Of a stretch of 64,000 bases of DNA, positions 1 through 10,312 are shown piece by piece (the first letter of the stretch is position 1; each line of letters opens with the position of its first letter). A model generated the notes under the pieces. That model searched no databases and had not been told where the DNA came from. It saw nothing but the letters and a program-made list of their open reading frames with translations. Position numbers and translations under genes: made by a program. Source of the stretch: Anniella stebbinsi (taxonomy: Eukaryota; Chordata; Lepidosauria; Squamata; Anniellidae); contig JARDYH010000002.1 of assembly GCA_029215795.1 (NCBI GenBank), forward strand, positions 12,021,001 to 12,085,000, in the 5' to 3' direction.

Positions 1-383
1 TTGCCCTTCTCTGAACTCTTTCCAATTTATCTGAATCCTTCTTAAAATGTGGTGTCCAGAACTGGACATAGTATTTGAGGTAAGGTCTGGCCAGTGAAGA
101 GTAGAGAGAAACTATGACGTCCTGCAATTTGGGAATTATACTTCTACTGATGCTACCTAAAATTGCATTTGCCTTTTTTGCTGTCACGGTACACTGCTGA
201 CTCATATTCAGCTTACGATCACCTACAACCCCAAAACCCTTTTCACATGTGCTCTTGTCAAATTAGGTATCCCCCATCCTATACCTCCGCGTTGGCTTTA
301 TCTTTCCTAAATGAAGAGCTTCGCATTTGTCTCTCCTAAATTTCTTCCTGTTATTTTCTGCCCAGTCTTCTAACCTATCAAGT
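1..383 (-). mobile_element. CR1-like LINE fragment (part 1 of an interrupted copy)
   Basis: The sequence reads as a decayed CR1-family non-LTR retrotransposon on the minus strand. It has the family's typical phrases about 60 bases in (gtgtccagaactggac), near 150 (aattgcatttgccttttttg) and near 200 (ctcatattcagctt). It is cut at about 383 by a tRNA-derived SINE and resumes at about 631. No open frame remains. The family call rests on recognition by eye; the exact subfamily is not determined. Confidence 0.75.
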
Positions 384-630
384 CAGTGTGGTGTAGTGGC
401 TGAAGTGTTGGACTGGGAGTCGAGAGATCCAGGTTCTAGTCCCCACTCAGCCATGGAAGTTCACTGGATGACTTTGGGCCAGTTCCAGACTCTCAGTCCA
501 ACCTACCTCACAAGGTTGTTGTTGTGAGGCTAAATGGAGAGGAGGAGGATTATGTATGCCGCCTGGGGTTCCTTGGAGGAAAAAAGGTGGGATGTAAATG
601 TAATAATAAAATACAAATTTAAAAAATAAA
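384..630 (+). mobile_element. tRNA-derived SINE inserted in the CR1 copy
   Basis: The head is tRNA-like: an A-box-like stretch near 391-402 (tggtgtagtgg) and a B-box-like ggttctagtcc near 432. A conserved body follows (aaatggagaggaggaggatt near 531-550) and then an A/T-rich tail. The flanks show a short imperfect duplication (aagtca at left, aagatca at right), as expected for LINE-driven insertion. Other copies lie at 26371-26580, 34245-34440 and probably 61860-62040. Confidence 0.75.
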
Positions 631-789
631 GATCATTTTGATTTTTGTTCCTGTCTCCTAAGGTATTGACCACCCCACCCAATTTTGTGTTATCTGCAGA
701 TTTGACAGGCATTCCCCCCTAGGCTATGTGCTAGCTTCTTGAACACCCCAGGATGGACTTCAACTCATTTAAGGTGCTTAGATATTGCC
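631..789 (-). mobile_element. CR1-like LINE fragment (part 2)
   Basis: This continues the CR1 copy on the far side of the SINE, with the diagnostic ttgtgttatctgcagatttg near 684. It fades near 780, where a CpG-rich segment of different character starts. Confidence 0.65.
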
Positions 790-1145
790 TGATCCTCTGT
801 CTGGCTGCCTCTACATGAGACGTTTAAAGCTCTTTGAAGTCTCATTAAAAATTTTACCTCTAGAGCGGAGCGTAAATCGGGAGTTGATGCACTTTATCTC
901 TCCGATTATGCGCATTATCGAATGCGCGTTAAATAGCGAGTTTTATTTTGCTCCGGCCGTTAAAGCACATTTTGCCTATGTGAACAAGCGATTCTCCGCA
1001 TTAACTACTTGTAAAGCACATTTCAAACAACCGGTAAGGCCACCAGTTGTGTGCTCAATTACCTCCTGCGTACAAGCATTTACGATAAAGCGCTTCAGCG
1101 ATTATGCACATAATCGGCTAACCAGGCGTCAAACAGAATCCATCT
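790..1145. other. CpG-rich segment of unknown origin inside the CR1 copy
   Basis: The base character changes sharply: many CG dinucleotides (gcgcgttaaatagcgag, gataaagcgcttcagcg) in a window where CpG is otherwise scarce. Two related motifs lie about 200 bases apart in inverted arrangement: ccgattatgcgcattatcg near 901 and cgattatgcacataatcgg near 1098. A 120-codon frame is open here (785-1147, +), but its product matches no family I recognise. CR1-like sequence occurs on both sides, so this is probably an insertion of another element. The class is unknown. Confidence 0.4.
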
Positions 1146-2380
1146 AGAGGGGGTCTCTGTCAGTTTCAAGCTGCACCCCTAAAACCCTTCTGCTTGCTTT
1201 TCGCATATGCCAGATCCTCCTTTGGAAAAAGGCTGAGCCAAAACAGGAGCTGAGCAGTTCTGCCTTTTCTTTGTCACTGAGCAGCTGGTCTACCATCACT
1301 TTTGTCCTCCTTTTAGTTTGAGCATATCTGAAGAAGCCATTTTTGTTATTCTTAGTGTCACTCACCAACTCATCTTGTTTTGAGCTTTAGCCTTCCTGAC
1401 ACCATCTCTGGAGTTTCAGGCTATCGGCTTGTAGATTTCTTTAGTGACTGTTCCTCATTCCACCACCTGCATGTGTCTATTTTAATTTTAAGCTCATTGC
1501 TAAGCATTTTGGGTAGCCACGTTGGCTTCTTGTCTTCCACTTTTGCTTCCTCATTGGGATTGTTACTGATTGTGCCTTTAGTATCTCCCTTTTTAGGAAT
1601 TCCCACCCTTGTTAAACTCCTTAGATTTTTTCATGGCCAGACATCCTACTTATCGTTGCTCTAGGTTTATTAAAATCTGCTCTCATGAGGTCCAAGGTAC
1701 ACATTTGACTCCACTCAGCTTTAGTTTTCCTTAAAAGCAAGAACTGGAGTATTACAGGGTCACTTTCCCCCAGTTCCTGCTACTTTCACTTTGTCAATTA
1801 ACTCTTCCCTATTGGTCAGTATCAAGTCAAGGATAGCTGATCCCCCCCCCTTTCCTTCTCTACCCTCTGAAGGAGAAAGTTGTCAGCAAGACAAGTCAGG
1901 AATATCCTGGGCAGAGCTTGTCCTCCCAACAGATATCAGGCTAATGAAACTCCCCAATTACTACTACTTCAAGCTTCCTTGACATATCTGCAATTTGCTT
2001 TTGGAAAGCATTGACCACCTCTTCTTCTTGGATGAGTGGCCAGCAGTAGACTCAAAGCACAGTATGGGTTTTATTCCTTGCTCCCTTTAATTTAACCCAG
2101 ATGCTTTCAACAGGGCCACCGTGCACATTGTCTTCAATTTCTGTACAGCTGGGTACATTTCAAACCCATAGTGAAACTACTCTCCCCTTTCTATGACTGC
2201 TGTTGAACAAGTTATAGCCTTCAGTTATTGGGTTCAGTGCACCCCACCATGTCTCTTTTATCCGTATTATATTTACCTTCTTGAATCAAGAGTTCCAAGC
2301 TCCTCCTGTTTATTTCCCATACTCCGAGCAGTCGTATGAAGGCATCGAAAGCCATGAACTCCCCTGCATTTTATTAAAAG
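1146..2380 (-). mobile_element. CR1-like LINE fragment (part 3), 5' part of the copy
   Basis: This long decayed stretch carries CR1-type phrases on the minus strand (gcagttctgccttttctttg near 1254, gagctttagccttcctgac near 1381). The product would be the endonuclease/reverse-transcriptase region, but every frame is broken. A shorter diverged relative of the same region lies at 19070-19320. Confidence 0.6.
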
Positions 2381-2894
2381 GTTGAACAGGCCCCACTATG
2401 GCTGCTCTCCCAGTTCCTGCTACAGTGCATGAGCCCTTATCTGTAATCCTTCCCTCTGGGCTTTCCTCTCCATACTTACAGGATTCAGTTTAAAGCCTTC
2501 TTGATCAAGCACACCCTTCTTTGGGCAAACCCATGCTTCCCAGCATCGTTGAGGTATGTTCATCTCCTGCCAGCATTCCTTCATCCAGAAAGTGTAAACC
2601 ATTGTCCCAGAAACCAAATCTTTCCTAGCAACACCGTCTTCATAGCCAGATGTTCACCTGAAGTATTTTCTTTCCCTTCCTAGTCCTCTTCGAGAAGGAT
2701 GAATGAGAACACCACTTGAGCTTCAAAGGTTTTGCGCTTCCTTCCTAGTGCTTCCTAGTCCTACATGACCAGACTTAGTTCTATGCAGTCTAGGAAGTGG
2801 ATGTAGACCTATTTCCTCTCTGGAAGTAGCATCAGGGGAGGGGAGGAGCCTAAGCCCCATGAAAGGGTCTGGCAGTATAAGTGCAGACAGATTG
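2381..2894. other. Intronic/flanking DNA, nothing recognised
   Basis: No coding, RNA or clearly repeated structure is evident apart from a local duplication (cttcctagt repeated near 2740-2757). Small open frames here have no recognisable product. Confidence 0.4.
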
Positions 2895-3226
2895 TCTGGG
2901 TTCATACAACACGTTAACCCGCACTCAGTGGTTGAGTGAGGGTTGTTTTGACCCATGGGTTGTTTGTTAAACCGTGAGTCAGCGTGTTGTCCGAACCCAG
3001 GACATTTTCTGCAGGGTGACTTGTTAACCATGCAGTGTGGCTTGATAACCACCCTGAACAACCCAACAACAAACCATGATTTCTCAAGGTAGCTTGTTCG
3101 AGAAAAATAAGCCACTCTGCAAAAACATGTCCTGGGTTTGGACAACACACTAATCCATGGTCAACAAACAACCCATAATTCAAAATAACCCACACTCAAC
3201 CACTATTAGCATGTTGTGTGGACCTA
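2895..3226. mobile_element. Long inverted-repeat miniature element (acaacacgttaaccc type)
   Basis: The two halves are imperfect reverse complements. The left arm has gttcatacaacacgttaacc, gtggttgagtgagggttgtt, gggttgtttgttaaacc and gaacccaggacat. The right arm has the complements atgtcctgggtttgg, caacaaacaacccata, cacactcaaccacta and gcatgttgtgtggac. This fits a non-autonomous DNA transposon. Related terminal motifs recur at 7083-7288, 14588-14804, around 20778-21200 and 34507-34935. The 141-codon and 93-codon frames inside it are not genes. Confidence 0.65.
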
Positions 3227-3769
3227 GCCAATGGAGGAAACAAGAGGCACAAGCATTCCCTTCATCTAGCAGTATAGAATTTTGCTTTTTGGCTAAGCTG
3301 CTATTGTAGTTGACAAATTTCTTTTATAAATATGTATTTGGTTCTCCCTCAGGACACTCAATAAACTGAGTTTGTAATTTCTGGCTGATTTTGAGTCCAG
3401 GATAAATTGAGACCATCCACCACCACACTGATACATGTGTAGATATACATGATCATTCTTTGAGCTCTGAAATAAAATGTTCCACTCAAAACCACTATAG
3501 CAAAAGCAATATATTAATCAACTTTAAGAGACAGCAATTTCTCTGATTGCAACACAGTTTAGAACAGGGATATTTTGCCACACAACTTTACAAGGCCATT
3601 TGTGAGGCCATATAATGCATTTTAAACTTAGCTCTTCCTAGCAGTAAGGGGTTCATTTTTTATTGAGCGCGCATACTTGGCACAGTCAGGTATTGCTTCA
3701 TTTGGACTGTGCACTGTCGGAGCCTCTTTGGCTGCAAAGCCTTTTCTTTAAAGTTGGCAGACTTATCAC
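3227..3769. other. Flanking DNA, nothing recognised
   Basis: AT-rich sequence without a supported gene, RNA or classifiable repeat. Confidence 0.35.
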
Positions 3770-4219
3770 TGTCAATTGGTGCTAGTTTTAACCTATAAAG
3801 CCTTACACGGCTTGAGACCACAATACCTGACAGAACACCTCTCCCGACATGAACCTACCCGTACACTACGCTCAACGTCTAACGTCCTCCTCTGGGTGTC
3901 TGCTCTGAGAGAAGCTCAGAGGATGGCAACAAGGGAGAGGGCCTTTTCAGTGGTGGCCCCCCAACTGTGGAGCGATCTCCCCAACGAGGCTCGCCTGGCA
4001 CCAACATTGTTATCTTTTCAGCGCCAGGTTAGGACTTTTCTCCCAGGCATTTAACATCATATGTTGAATTTTTTAACTGACCCCTGGATAGTTGATATAT
4101 AGTTTGTTTTTATGCTTTTTATGGTTTTAAATTTTGTATATTGGTTTTTAAATGTTCAATGTTTTTAGTCTTTGTAAACTGCCCAGAGAGCTTTGGCTAT
4201 GGGGTGGTATATAAATGTA

Positions 4220-4264
<45 letters not shown>
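3770..4264 (+). mobile_element. L2-like LINE, 3' fragment with (TAA)n tail
   Basis: A residual frame (3776-4054) encodes the C-terminal end of an L2-like ORF2, with motifs TYKALHGLRPQYL, RERAFSVVAPQLW and LSFQRQVRTF. The typical 3' tail follows (actgcccagagagctttggc near 4177, then gtggtatataaatgtaa) and ends in an ATA microsatellite at about 4220-4264. It is 5'-truncated, as LINE copies usually are, and lacks the reverse-transcriptase core. Confidence 0.85.
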
Positions 4265-4333
4265 TTGACTGATATATCTTAGCATGTTTGAATTTGATTT
4301 TGTAATTCAAGGGTTGTATTTCATGATATTCCG

Positions 4334-4640
4334 AAGAACATAAGAAAGGCCATGCTGGATCAGAACAAGGCTCCATTTCATTCAGCATTCTGTTCACACC
4401 GTGCCCAACCAGCTGCTGGGAAACTCACAAGTAGGACATGAGTGCTTCTGTTTACCAGTAACTGGTGTACAGACTTATGCCATCTCTGATACTGGGGGCA
4501 CCATATAGCCAACATGACTTGTAGCTACTAACTATCAATTAATTTGTTCTCAACCTCCCCCCCCCCCTTCTAAAGCCGTCCAAATTGGTGGCCATTACCA
4601 CATGCACTGCGTGTAGACGTCTTGTGAAGTTTCTGTGAGT
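4334..4640 (-). mobile_element. CR1-type 3' end fragment (agaacataagaa... type)
   Basis: The sequence starts with agaacataagaaaggccatg and ctggatcagaacaagg and continues with the family's usual order (attctgttcacac, ccaaccagctgctgggaa, taaagccgtccaaattggtgg). The same repeat occurs at 9015-9260, 9864-10255, 57978-58320 and 63531-63640. Orientation is inferred from the family's 3' end. Confidence 0.7.
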
Positions 4641-5106
4641 GGCTTATGGATTTCACTTTCTGAATGGCAGGACAAAAATGTTGTAAATACAGAAATAGCA
4701 TTTCCATCACTCTTGGTGTGTGCCATGTACTTTGCAATACTTATCCCATTCATCCTTAAACTATTCCATAGTAATTCCATTCAAGCCTCATAGTAATATT
4801 TAGCAAATAAGAAACTGAGGTACAGGAAGAGTTACTTGGTCAACGCTTCCAAGTGAATCACCAGCTGACTTTGGTTTGGTTTAGGTCTCCGTGAGTCCAA
4901 ATCCAGCGCATTAGCCATTGTACCCTACTGCCTCTATCTTCTTTGCAGTTGGTCTCTGCCCATTCTCCACTCAACTATCCACCCACCCACATGGGCATCC
5001 ATTCATCCTTTCATGTTTCCAACCATTCATGACTTTCTGAATGTTATCCAAACCTTAATCACCAGTCCCCAGAGGAGATACCAGAAAATCCTCATCTCTC
5101 AGCAAT
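4641..5106. other. Flanking DNA, nothing recognised
   Basis: No gene or clear repeat is seen here. Confidence 0.35.
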
Positions 5107-5240
5107 ATATAATAATAATAATATATTTATTTATTACACGCCTCTCCCTCTGGATCGAGGCGGGGAACAACATCATCATAAACACACAAAACTAATTAAA
5201 AATACATAAAACCAATATATCATTAAAATACCAATAAAAC
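5107..5240 (-). mobile_element. L2-like LINE 3' tail
   Basis: Read on the minus strand, this is the 3' tail of the L2 type seen at 43930-44102: gttccccgcctcgatccaga followed by taataaataaata and a TAT/ATA tract. Only the untranslated tail remains. Confidence 0.65.
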
Positions 5241-5389
5241 ACCTTTGTTTGTTTGTTTTTCTCTAAAAACAAGGTATATCTTTTGGAGGACCAGAAATTC
5301 CAAATGCCAACACCTTGTGGTTTTTGTATCCCAAATTTACCCAAGTAGGTAAAAAAAAATGCATCCTTGAAAATACTTATACTCAAGAA

Positions 5390-5605
5390 CCAGTGAGGTG
5401 TAGCAGCTAGAATAGATTGCTGGGATCAGGTAGCCCTGTATTCTAATTCTTGCTTGGCTATGAAGCCCAGCATCTCCAGGTAGGTCTAGGAAAGATTCCT
5501 GCCCAAAACTGAGGAGACGCTGCCAGTCGGTGTTGTCAATACTGGGCTAGATGGACCAATGGTCTGACTCAGTATAAGGAGATTTCCTATGTTCCTGACT
5601 GCGTG
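5390..5605 (+). mobile_element. SINE, apparently composite
   Basis: The first part (gtgaggtgtagcagctagaa ... ctattgaagccc-like) resembles the tRNA-like head of the SINE at 384-630. The second part (agacgctgccagtcggtg, gggctagatggaccaatgg, tctgactcagtataagg) is the tail of a different tRNA-derived SINE, seen on the minus strand at 58605-58755 and 59823-60650. Either two insertions abut or this is a chimera. Confidence 0.55.
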
Positions 5606-7082
5606 CGCTTGGGCTGGTTGCTACAGGAGCTCTGCATCTGGATCTCTTGACAGGAGCTTTGTTTGTTTGTTTTTCTCTAAAAACAGGGGCACGTGGCTCC
5701 AAATTTGAGCATGTGAACCTGTAGTTTTTCTTTCACAGGGCTTTTTGCAGCTGGGAGTAGCTAATTTCAATCAGGGGAGGGTGCATGGGGGGAAGATTAT
5801 CACATACACACCCAGCAACAACGGCATGATCAACTTTGGCGTGGGGGGGGGGGACACCCAACCCTCTGTTGTTGTTGTTTTTCTTTTTTTTAAAAAATGT
5901 TTTTTTTTAAGAGTCCCATCACAGATCTCCCACAGCACATATGGCCTGGCCCTGTCTCCCACGCTAACAGACCCCCCACAAAGTGTCAGTGAGATATAAA
6001 ATGGGGTGATTCCATGTACAGTGCCTAATCTTCTTGAAGCAAAGGCAGAATGCAAACACCATTAAATTTAATTAAGAGATTATAGGCTGCCTTCGCAATC
6101 TTGCAAGAGATAACAGTTGTGGCGTATGTGCTTTAAAAAAGAGAGGGCGAAAGAGAGACAAACGATAGTATAATGCGGGCAAAATTAAGGAGCAGATATT
6201 GTTGACTGTGATTGCTGGGCGTGGGGGGTTCCTTATCCCAGCCTGTCTTCCTTTCCTTTTGCTTTTTAGCCAGTTCCTCAAACCTTTTCCGTTCCTGCCC
6301 ACTTCCCACTATTTCTGGTTCCTAGAGCCGGGTGCCTACGTGGTCGCCTTTATCTGCCTCCCCCTCCCCACGACTCCGCAAGAGTGAGATTAAAGTGATT
6401 TGTTCCAGCGTTGTGCAAATGAAAATGAAAAGCAAAGCCCGGAGAGCGAACTTCTCTCTGGGAAGCACCACTTCAAGAGGTTTAAGGGGAAATGCGCATC
6501 TGGAACAAATAGAAGCCTCGCTAAACTTCCTCAATAACTCAGGCCCACGAAGCTTTGCTGTTGCCAGACAAAGAGAATGCGGTTGGCCATTGAGGCTCTG
6601 GATGTGGCTACGTTCCCCTCCCCCCCCTCCCCCCCAGCCCACAGAATTTCTATTAACCTCCTGCTTTCCATAACTAGTGGGAGATCTTCCTTGGCTTTAT
6701 TGGGGGCGGCGGGGCAGGGGTACCCACCACGGCCCAATTACAGTTGGGCAGGGAGGCGTACTCTGGTAGTTAAATATCCTGGTGATCAGAGGCTGGTAAC
6801 GCGACTCTTCTGGGTCGTGGGAAGAGTTGCTTTTGCCAGGGCTGCTGCCGCCGCTACCATTTTTTTTTTTTAAAAAAAAGAAGGTTATATCAGGATAAAT
6901 GTTTTCCTACAAAACACAGAGTCAAGACTGTTTAAGCTGCCAGATCTTGGAGGATGCAGACTAGAAAAGAGGACGAATCACCACCAGGCTCCAGAGATGC
7001 TTTAGGGAACATGGAAAATAAAAAAAGAAAGTTGTGAAGTCTAGCATCTCTTTAAAGCTGGTTTGCTTGTCCTACAAAGGTC
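5606..7082. other. Single-copy-looking intronic/flanking DNA
   Basis: Several overlapping open frames exist between about 5745 and 6873, but none has a recognisable product. The local phrase gtttgtttgtttttctctaa occurs twice in the window (near 5247 and near 5660). The stretch 6360-6620 is free of recognised repeats and moderately GC-rich, so it could hold a conserved non-coding element, but that needs alignment. Two poly-T/poly-A tracts occur at about 5877-5910 and 6860-6880. Confidence 0.35.
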
Positions 7083-7288
7083 CTGTGCAGACAACACCCT
7101 AAGCCATGTTTAGGCTACTGACCCTTTTACAGCAATGGGTTAGTGAGCCTGTTTAAACCGTGGGTATGTAGCCACCACGGTTAGAAATGGTACCCGGCAC
7201 ACTAAATCATGGTTCTCATGACACGCTAAGCCATATTGTTTAGCTCAAAATGCTTAACCACCTTGGCTTAGTGTATCGTCTGAACAGA
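7083..7288. mobile_element. Inverted-repeat miniature element (taagccatg type)
   Basis: The left end (tgtgcagacaacaccctaagccatg) and right end (cttggcttagtgtatcgtctgaacag) are imperfect reverse complements. The inside holds repeated ggttagt/actaacc-like words. It belongs to the same broad class as 34507-34935. Confidence 0.55.
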
Positions 7289-7880
7289 GTATATCAATTT
7301 TACATAAAGTGTTAGAAAGTTTGTTTTGTAGTTTCTTGAGCAGTGTTTGGGAATAATACCTGCCTTGCAAGAGCTGAGCTGTTGGTTCAAAGCCGTGGCC
7401 TTTGCATAGGGCTGTATGAGACATTCATTTCAGTACTTTTTTTTAAACCAGGATTTACCCAATTCTCACCATCTGGACAGAACACAGGCTCAGATGCAGT
7501 CTGTGGTCAACGACCGTATATTTCCGCGCTTGCAGTGTGATTCATGGACAAACCCCCCCCCCCCCATGTGCTTTTCAGCAGCATATACACTTTTGAAAAA
7601 TGTGCAGGAAAAAGTGTGCACTAAAACAATATAGCAAGCAGCAGGGCACGAGATACAGTACACTCAGGCACACACATACATCCATAGTCCAGCCAGGAGC
7701 CCTTTTCTCAGCACTGTCTGTGCAGTCCGAGGGATCACCTTTCTCCTCTCCAGGTGGGCTGATGGCATCGCTTTTCTGCACTCTTCCAACCAACATCAGA
7801 ATTGTGTTGCAGGGTGAAGAACCCAAATTCCAAAGCATGGCTGGATTCTGGGGCAGATACAAGTGCAGTTAGGTCGAAAG
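7289..7880. other. Flanking DNA, nothing recognised
   Basis: Short open frames here have no recognisable product. A poly-C run lies at about 7552-7565. Confidence 0.3.
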
Positions 7881-8635
7881 TCTGCCGGTGCCTGCGACTT
7901 CGCCGGACGCCCCGCGCTCGCCCTCTTAGGGCCCAGTGAGCACCGGTGGCAGATTTTCACCCCATGGTCCCTGTGCTGACAAACAGGGCGCAGGTCCAGT
8001 TGGACTTCCGCCCTGACCAGCGCACACCATTTGTCCTTTTCCCCAGCCTTGAGGAAATTGCATTAGTCCTCCCCCCTACCAATGGGGGTGTTAAAGGCCC
8101 TATTAACAGGGCCTTTAAGCCCCCCTTCCCAGTAGCAGTGGGGAGAGGAGGTTTTTTCCCTTCTACTCTAATGGCAGCCGCCAAACCTTCCACTCTAATG
8201 GCAGCCACCATTAGAGTAGCAGGGGGAAATTCTCCCCCCACACCCATCAGGGCCTGAAAGGGCCTCTTAATACTAGTATTAAGAGGTCCTTTCAATCCCT
8301 GATGGGTGCGTGGCGGGAAAGCACACTTTCTGGGCCTCTGGAACGTGCACAGATTCCCCCAGCCACGCCATTAGCACTTTCCGGAGGCCTAGAAAGTGTG
8401 CTTTCCTGTGCCTCTCCCCCTTCCCTAGCCCATTGGGGCTGAAAAGGCCTCAACACGTGCAAGCCTGGATGGGTGCAGGGGGAGGAAGGGAAAGCGCACA
8501 TCCAAGCCTCTGGGAAATTGCGCTATTCCCCTGGCATGCTAATGGCACACTTTCCGGAGGCCTCGGAAGCACTCAATGCCAAGTGCTCACCAGGGCCGGC
8601 TGGGCAGCGCTCGGCAAGCTCGCCGTTCACGATAT
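7881..8635. repeat. GC-rich hairpin cluster
   Basis: Several inverted repeats lie close together. A perfect 24-bp palindrome centred on ctag is at 8263-8286, extended to imperfect 32-base arms at 8243-8306. Arms of 26 bases with two mismatches and a 39-40 base spacer are at 8316-8406 (ggaaagcacactttctgggc and its complement). Short hairpins lie near 8095-8113 and 8167-8219. The phrase gcacactttccggaggcctc recurs near 8548. The outer parts (agtgagcacc near 7935, gtgctcaccagggcc near 8582) may be remote inverted ends of one large element. No gene is supported. Confidence 0.55.
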
Positions 8636-9014
8636 ACAAGTTATATAAATGATGCAACATTGCAATGCCTTATTTTACATAACTTACCCTGCTGCTTCTC
8701 ATCAGTGGGGGGTGGAGGCAGCGAAGGCGTCACTTCTAGAAGTTCTCTCTGCCCTCCCAAAGCTTCGAAAGGTTTCGCAAAGCATTGCTCATGCGTCTTT
8801 GTACTCACCCCCCGTAGCTTTGAAGGCTAGAAGCTTGTTTTTCAGAAAATGCTGAGATTCTACGACGATTGAATCCTACGGCGCCCATTACCAGCCTATT
8901 GGTCAGTGCGACCATAGAATGCACACAACCCTTGGGGGGGGAAGTATTACCTTCATGAAATAACCTTTAAGTAACCTTGAAGGTTATTTCAAGGTTGCCT
9001 ACCTTCTTTGGGAC
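8636..9014. other. Flanking DNA, nothing recognised
   Basis: No gene or clear repeat. A short local repeat aaataacctttaagtaacc/aaggttatttcaaggtt near 8957-8997 can fold back on itself. Confidence 0.3.
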
Positions 9015-9265
9015 TTGCTTCTGCATAAGGACCGAAGCAGAGCCCTGCTGGATCAGACCCAGGGTCCATCTAGTCCAGCGCTCTGTTCACACAGTGACCA
9101 ACCAGCTGTCGACCAGGGACCCACAAGCAGGACATGGGCGCAACAGCACGCTCCCCCATAAATGTTCTCCAACAACTGGTGTATATAGGTTTACTGTCTC
9201 TGTTACTGGAGGTAGCACATCGCCATCAGGACTAGTAGCCACTGATAGCCTCCTCCTGCCATGCG
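9015..9265 (-). mobile_element. CR1-type 3' end fragment
   Basis: This shows the family order: gccctgctggatcagacccag, tccatctagtccagcg, ctctgttcacacagtgacc, accagggacccacaagcagg and ggtagcacatcgccatcagg. It is the same repeat as 9864-10255. Confidence 0.75.
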
Positions 9266-9863
9266 TGCGTGGGCTTGCCCTATACAAGAATCCCCCTACG
9301 TACTTTCCATGATTCTGGTGCTGAATTGATAGAAAGGCTCTGCGAGGTGGATGTGCTTCTGGAGTCACGTGTTACGGTGTTGTCACCTCGAATTGTCCTT
9401 TGTTCCTCTTTTTCCTCATTCATTGCCTTAATGGCTCCACAGCTTTTGGCCTGCCCGACCTTTTCCCAGCTGCCTTCGTTTCCCGTGCTTTGTGGACAGT
9501 GCAGGTTCCTTGATGCTCTATTTTTTTTTAAAAAAAGTGACCCCTGGTACAGGAAATGCACACAAATAAGCAATAAACCCAAACAAAACTTAAAATAACA
9601 TCAGTTAAAACAATTACAGTCACATCCACTTGTGAGGTATTGTTCTAGTCCCAGCCGAACATGGGAAAAGTACTCTGGATTTCCTAGATCAGATTGTAAC
9701 TTGATGTTTGCATTGACTGACTGATTCTTGCAACAAAAGGGGGATTTTCTTTTGTGAGTTATTTCTGCTGTTTGGGTACACCAAAGCAAGTTGGGGTGGC
9801 CGGAAGAGACGTTGGGAGCCTAAATCCTGGTGCCTGTGTTTTTGATGAGGAAAGGCAGAGGTA
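9266..9863. other. Intronic/flanking DNA, nothing recognised
   Basis: No supported gene. A T8A6 tract lies near 9522-9537 and an A-rich, repeat-tail-like stretch at about 9560-9615. Confidence 0.3.
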
Positions 9864-10255
9864 AGAACATAAGAAAAGCTCTGCTGGATCAGACCAAGGG
9901 TTTGTCTAGTCCAACATTCTGTTCACAAAGTGGCCAACCAGCTGCTTGTGGGAAACCTACAAGCCGGACATAAGTGCAACATCACCTCTAGTCCATGTTC
10001 CCCAGCAACTAGAGCACATAGGTATACTGGAGGTAGCACATAGCCATCAGGACTAGTAGCCATTGATCGTGTTCTTTTCCAGGAATTTATCCAACCCCCT
10101 TTAAAAGCCATCCAAATTGTTGGCCATCTTGGGGTAGTGAATTCCATAGTTTAGCCACGCGCTGTGTGAAGAAGTCCTTCCTTTTGCCTGTGTTGAGATT
10201 CCACCCATTCACTTTCTGGACAACATCTAAATCCCACATGCCACTATGATCCTAG
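9864..10255 (-). mobile_element. CR1-type 3' end fragment, long copy
   Basis: It opens with agaacataagaaaagctctg, then ctggatcagaccaagggtt. It keeps the part with ccaaccccctttaaaagcca, agtgaattccatagtttagc and gtgtgaagaagtccttcctt. This is the most complete of the copies of this type here. Confidence 0.75.
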
Positions 10256-10312
10256 CTAGAATCATAGCATAGTAGAGTTGGAAGGGGCCTATCAGGCCAT
10301 CGAGTCCTAGCA
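10256..10312 (-). mobile_element. Short CR1 3' end fragment
   Basis: The CR1 terminus reads agaatcatagcatagtagag and ttggaaggggcctatcagg, directly next to the previous copy. Confidence 0.7.

Noticed and set aside
384..470. A functional tRNA gene
   Set aside because: The box A/B-like words belong to a dispersed SINE with body and tail; no proper cloverleaf or terminator for a tRNA gene.
2723..3195. 141- and 93-codon minus-strand frames
   Set aside because: They lie in an inverted-repeat element, which explains the open frames.
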